A DNA stretch of 55,358 nt from an uncultured Planctomycetota bacterium (lineage in GTDB: Bacteria; Planctomycetota; Planctomycetia; Pirellulales; Thermoguttaceae): contig CADACS010000010.1 in the NCBI GenBank assembly GCA_902786505.1, positions 1-55,358 of the forward strand, given 5' to 3'. A program made the translations under genes and the position numbers. The notes below the pieces were generated by a model. It was not told the DNA's origin. It was given only the letters and a program-made list of their open reading frames with translations, and ran no database searches. Shown piece after piece: positions 52,799-55,358 of the stretch (position 1 is the first letter of the stretch; every line of letters starts with the position of its first letter).

Positions 52799-52827
52799 CT
52801 GTAATAATTCCAAAACTGTGGTACAAT
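52799..52827 (+). promoter_or_regulatory. Candidate repressor promoter
   Basis: TACAAT at 52822-52827 is a good -10 box 40 bases before the repressor ATG. The -35 (CTGTAA at 52799-52804, 17-base spacing) is weak, as expected for a promoter needing activation or autoregulated by its product. AAAAGGAG precedes the start codon. Confidence 0.5.
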
Positions 52828-52866
52828 GAACGCTGTATTTTGCCCTCTTCCCAAAAGGAGAAAACA

Positions 52867-53316
52867 ATGAGCGAATTTAAAGATCGACTAAAGGCTTTTC
52901 GAAAGGCTCTTGGGCTAAAACAGCGAGAAGTCGCTGAACGCCTCGGTTGTAAAACGGGGACTATCGGAGACTGGGAGAGCGGCGGCGGACTTCCAGGCGA
53001 CGCCCGAATCTACCAACTCTGCAAAGAGTTCAACGTCCGTCGCGAGTGGTTGGAGCATGGCGAGGGTGAGATGTTCGAACCGGAGTCGAAGCCGAAGAGC
53101 GATCAGGAGACGTTGGAGGACGCGGCGTTGGCGTTGTTCAATCGTCTTGACGCGACGGCGCAGGAGGCGGTAATGAACGTTTTAATGCGGCTTTTGAACG
53201 AGGCTCGGGAGAAGTACAGAGCGAAGACGAAGCCGGAGGAGCCGGGTAAGAACGCTTCGGCGACGGAGCCGATTTTGGTCGCGGAGAAACGGAAGGGGGA
53301 CGACTTTACGGCGTAG
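52867..53316 (+). CDS. XRE-family repressor (CI-like, no peptidase domain)
   Basis: A 149-residue protein that probably maintains lysogeny. The N-terminal helix-turn-helix is clear: FKDRLKAFRKALGLKQREVA then ERLGCKTGTIGDWESGGGLP (about 4-43). GDARIYQLCKEFNVRREWL follows, typical of Cro/CI-type XRE proteins. The C-terminal half is helical and Glu/Lys-rich and lacks the Ser-Lys self-cleavage domain, so induction would not be through RecA-driven autolysis. It is the only rightward gene in this part of the genome and faces the CAP-operon promoter divergently. Confidence 0.85.
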   Translation: MSEFKDRLKAFRKALGLKQREVAERLGCKTGTIGDWESGGGLPGDARIYQLCKEFNVRREWLEHGEGEMFEPESKPKSDQETLEDAALALFNRLDATAQEAVMNVLMRLLNEAREKYRAKTKPEEPGKNASATEPILVAEKRKGDDFTA

Positions 53317-53425
53317 GGATTGAAGGTTTGAAAATGGTAGACCCGAAGTAGCGAGAAACGAAACAATGCCGAACGACGAAACGAACATTATCATTTACCA
53401 AGCCGACCGTAAACACGCCGTGAAG

Positions 53426-53851
53426 CTATTTCGGACGGTCTATCTCTGCGAGGCAATACTGCACGACGCGTCGGACTTCCTCGAATGGCGGGTCTTGAAT
53501 TTTGCGATCTTTGAAATAATGGAACGCGTCCATAAGCGCCCACCCAGCGTCCTTCATCCAGTGCGTTATTAAAGAGGCGGGAACGCCGTCGTCGTACGGC
53601 TCGTCGAACCATTCTTCCCATAACAGGACGTCGACGTCGCGCCCGTTCACGTACTCGGGTAGACGCGGATCGTAACCTGTGAGGCGTAACGACACGTCGC
53701 AAAGAACGTCTAGAATTGTTCGTTCGCGTCCGTCTTCTATTCGCGCTCGTTCCTCTAGACGACGAAACGTTTCTACCGCGATAAGGCGAAGCGCGTCTTG
53801 TTCCTCGGGTGGGACGGGAGGGGGCGGAGGCAAAGGTTCTCTTTTCTTCAT
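53426..53851 (-). CDS. 141-residue unknown protein
   Basis: The start is placed at the ATG at 53851 (MKKREPLPPPPPVPPEEQDA); an upstream TTG is possible and no good ribosome site is seen for either. A proline-rich N-terminus is followed by a helical protein with RERTILDVLCDVSLRLTGYD and ITHWMKDAGWALMDAFHYFK. It lies downstream of the terminator at 53971-54006, so it may have its own promoter. No family recognised. Confidence 0.55.
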   Translation of the reverse strand: MKKREPLPPPPPVPPEEQDALRLIAVETFRRLEERARIEDGRERTILDVLCDVSLRLTGYDPRLPEYVNGRDVDVLLWEEWFDEPYDDGVPASLITHWMKDAGWALMDAFHYFKDRKIQDPPFEEVRRVVQYCLAEIDRPK

Positions 53852-53970
53852 AACGCGCAATGCCAAGGTTTGTGGAGCGACCGTTGAATCCAGCGGCGAA
53901 CCGCGACGTTCCAGGCGTCGCTCTAGGGCGCCGCTGTGGATTTCTTCAGACGAATTCTTACAGCTGAATT

Positions 53971-54006
53971 AAAAAGCGCAAGAGGGAGGCTTCACCTCCC
54001 TCTTGC
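53971..54006 (-). terminator. Rho-independent terminator ending the early-left operon
   Basis: On the minus strand a perfect 12-bp stem (GCAAGAGGGAGG/CCTCCCTCTTGC, 5-base loop) is followed after four bases by TTTTTAATTC. It lies 31 bases past the membrane-protein gene at 54038 and would end the leftward transcript that crosses the circular join. Confidence 0.92.
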
Positions 54007-54037
54007 CATGAACGGTAGTCAAGCAGACTCCATTGGT

Positions 54038-54355
54038 TTAATCGTCTTCTTCTCTCAGATATTTATCCAACAAGTGAGTAAGATCCTCGAGCGTCCATTT
54101 TCTCTTCACAACTTTGTAAGTGTAACTGCCGTGGTCGTAACTGATACCTTGAGTGTTCGTCGCAACGAACGCCAAGAGGTTGTTAATCGAGCGAACACAG
54201 CGGAGGCCGTTGTAGAGCGGCGGTTCTTTCTCGATCGCCTTTTGAGTTAGTTTACGAAGCTCGTCGTATTTTTTTTGAATCGCATAACAGATTGCCGATA
54301 CGATAAAACTCGTCAGAAACCCGGCGATAAACCAGACGAACGGATTTGACGTCAT
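54038..54355 (-). CDS. 105-residue membrane protein
   Basis: The start is the ATG at 54355 (MTSNPFVWFIAGFLTSFIVS) with AAAGGA upstream. It has one N-terminal membrane span (about 6-24) and a cytoplasmic-type tail with a helix and beta elements (YDHGSYTYKVVKRKWTLEDL). It is the last gene of the early-left operon. No family recognised; a superinfection-exclusion type role is possible but unproven. Confidence 0.65.
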   Translation of the reverse strand: MTSNPFVWFIAGFLTSFIVSAICYAIQKKYDELRKLTQKAIEKEPPLYNGLRCVRSINNLLAFVATNTQGISYDHGSYTYKVVKRKWTLEDLTHLLDKYLREEDD

Positions 54356-54450
54356 AGTTCTTCCTTTCATTTCTAGCGTCGTTAGTTTTCTTTGCGTCGA
54401 CGCGAAAGAGCGCCTTTTGCAATTTGTTCTCGTGTTCCGCAGTTCGCCGA

Positions 54451-55107
54451 TCAATTCTCCTTCAATTTTCGTCTCGCGCGTTCCGCCGCTTTCGCGACGC
54501 TATCGCGGGAGGTTCCGAGACGATTGGCGATATCGACGATCCGTTCCCCGGCGTTAATAGCGATCGCGACTTCGCGTTCTCTTTCAGAGAGGCGCGAGAG
54601 GTCGCCGACGACTGGGGTCGGTTTGGGACCTTTCAGTTTTTCCCGCAGGACGAGAACGCCGTCGACGACGTTCGTTTGAACGGAGCCGTTCAGCTTCCCG
54701 ATCGCGAGTTTAATAGTGCGGGTAATCGTATTTTGAGCGCAGCCGCGTTCGCGGGCGATATCGATCCGCAGGTCGTCGTCGCAGAAGACGCGGCGGAGAA
54801 GTGAGCTTTCGTCGTCGGGGAGCTTTTTGAGGAGATCCTCGGCGTCGAGTTTGGAGTCGAGGTCAAAGGAGACGCCGACGTCGACGAGATCCCCCATAAT
54901 CAAATCTTTTCGTCGGAAGTGGTATCGCGCTTCGAGTCGATTGATAGTCTGATACCAGATATAATCAAGTCGATCGACTTCGGTTGCGGCGATCAGCGCT
55001 TCCTGAAAGGCGTCGTCGAAATCCCCGTCGTTCCTTCGCCGAAGGCGCCAAGTATTTCGAGTCGCGACGTCGCGACATACGGCGACAACTTCATCCGTTA
55101 ATTCCAT
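54451..55107 (-). CDS. Sigma factor-like protein 3 with tandem HTH domains
   Basis: A 218-residue protein. The start is at the ATG at 55107 (MELTDEVVAVCRDVATRNTW) behind GGAGGAG; the upstream in-frame extension is arginine-rich and overlaps the end of the cysteine-rich gene. It has region 2-like helices FDDAFQEALIAATEVDRLDY then QTINRLEARYHFRRKDL. A first HTH is LPDDESSLLRRVFCDDDLRI then DIARERGCAQNTITRTIKLA (about 98-137). A second HTH of LuxR/sigma region 4 type is LSEREREVAIAINAGERIVD then IANRLGTSRDSVAKAAERAR (about 172-211). It has the same double-HTH plan as the protein at 49348-50220. Confidence 0.72.
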   Translation of the reverse strand: MELTDEVVAVCRDVATRNTWRLRRRNDGDFDDAFQEALIAATEVDRLDYIWYQTINRLEARYHFRRKDLIMGDLVDVGVSFDLDSKLDAEDLLKKLPDDESSLLRRVFCDDDLRIDIARERGCAQNTITRTIKLAIGKLNGSVQTNVVDGVLVLREKLKGPKPTPVVGDLSRLSEREREVAIAINAGERIVDIANRLGTSRDSVAKAAERARRKLKEN

Positions 55108-55169
55108 TGCGCAATCTCCTCCGCGCGCCGACGCGAACCGCGCCGACGCGCCGGTCAAAATGAAGATTT

Positions 55170-55358
55170 TTACAAATAGTTTCCGAATCCGGCGCGGATG
55201 TTCGCGGAACGAACGTCGTTCCCGACAAGGATCGACCCCGTTTCGTGAAAGATAACCGCGCGTCCGTCCCCGCGACTCATGCTCACGCACTCGCCGAAGT
55301 ATTCCCGGCGGAGTTTCAGACAATCGTCGGCGGAGACTTTGTGAAGCGCGCAGCCTTG
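55170..55358 (-). CDS. Cysteine-rich small protein, remainder (gene crosses the circular join)
   Basis: This is the 3' part of the gene that starts at base 249. The last 99 bases repeat the window start, and the coding sequence ends at the TAA at 55170-55172 with ...SANIRAGFGNYL. It precedes the sigma-like gene by 62 bases. See the entry at 1-249 for the protein description. Confidence 0.75.
   Translation of the reverse strand, partial: QGCALHKVSADDCLKLRREYFGECVSMSRGDGRAVIFHETGSILVGNDVRSANIRAGFGNYL
55260..55358. repeat. Terminal direct repeat, right copy (circular join)
   Basis: Exact copy of bases 1-99. It should be removed once when the genome is circularised. Confidence 0.9.

Noticed and set aside
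53366..53572. A rightward 68-residue ORF downstream of the repressor
   Set aside because: Most of it lies antisense to the credible leftward gene at 53426-53851, and its ribosome site is poor. The first 20 codons look protein-like, so it is a weak rejection.
54451..55323. Full-length ORF start for the third sigma-like gene at 55323
   Set aside because: The N-terminal 72 residues are Arg-rich shadow over the cysteine-rich gene; GGAGGAG marks the ATG at 55107.

Overview
The window is a complete or nearly complete genome of a temperate tailed phage (or excised prophage). Its first 99 bases are repeated exactly at its end, and a cysteine-rich gene reads without interruption across the join. The molecule is therefore circular, or circularly permuted, at about 55,259 bp. 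The host is probably a planctomycete. The integrase has the divergent C-terminal motifs (QNLRSS, WLGHTLSTAQKHYLHV) that I associate with Planctomycetes, and there is a secreted CAP-domain protein with GGSC cysteine repeats of planctomycete type. This host call is inference.

Layout. (1) A leftward early operon starts at a strong promoter near 5.75 kb that overlaps palindromic operators. It carries small unknown genes, an Exo/RecT recombination pair and small membrane proteins, then crosses the circular join to a sigma-like regulator and a terminator near 53.97 kb. (2) A leftward zinc-metallopeptidase plus small-partner cassette lies at 5.9-7.1 kb. (3) A 0.9 kb regulatory gap with a rightward promoter leads into the late operon (8.0-34.7 kb): terminase, a membrane-anchored trypsin-thioredoxin fusion, Mu-type portal, protease/scaffold, capsid, tail tube, a frameshifted tail chaperone pair, tape measure, and large tail proteins including a collagen-like one. 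(4) An AT-richer accessory block (34.7-45.2 kb) holds two more metallopeptidase plus partner cassettes, a 2,441-residue modular protein and a gene nested inside it. (5) A leftward lysogeny/replication block (45.4-50.9 kb) encodes integrase, excisionase-like protein, helicase loader, replication protein, two sigma-like proteins, RusA and ThyX. (6) Four tandem copies of a structured RNA lie at 51.0-51.6 kb, then the CAP protein, and a divergent switch with an XRE repressor at 52.9 kb.

How it fits together. The repressor and operators would govern the early-left and repressor-adjacent promoters. Exo, RecT, RusA, the helicase loader and the replication protein form a recombination and replication set. 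The sigma-like proteins may switch on late genes. The late genes build a siphovirus-like particle with a Mu-type portal.

Most interesting signals: (a) the four-copy RNA family, whose helices covary and whose G-U pairs fix the transcribed strand as minus; (b) three paralogous HExxH protease plus small-protein cassettes; (c) a short linker motif (roughly VPxSxQxSEEAAxAVGDAVD) that recurs in the giant protein, precedes duplicated domains in the tape measure and appears in weaker form in the metallopeptidases; (d) the trypsin-thioredoxin fusion, which could suit a cysteine-rich host envelope. No conventional endolysin was recognised.
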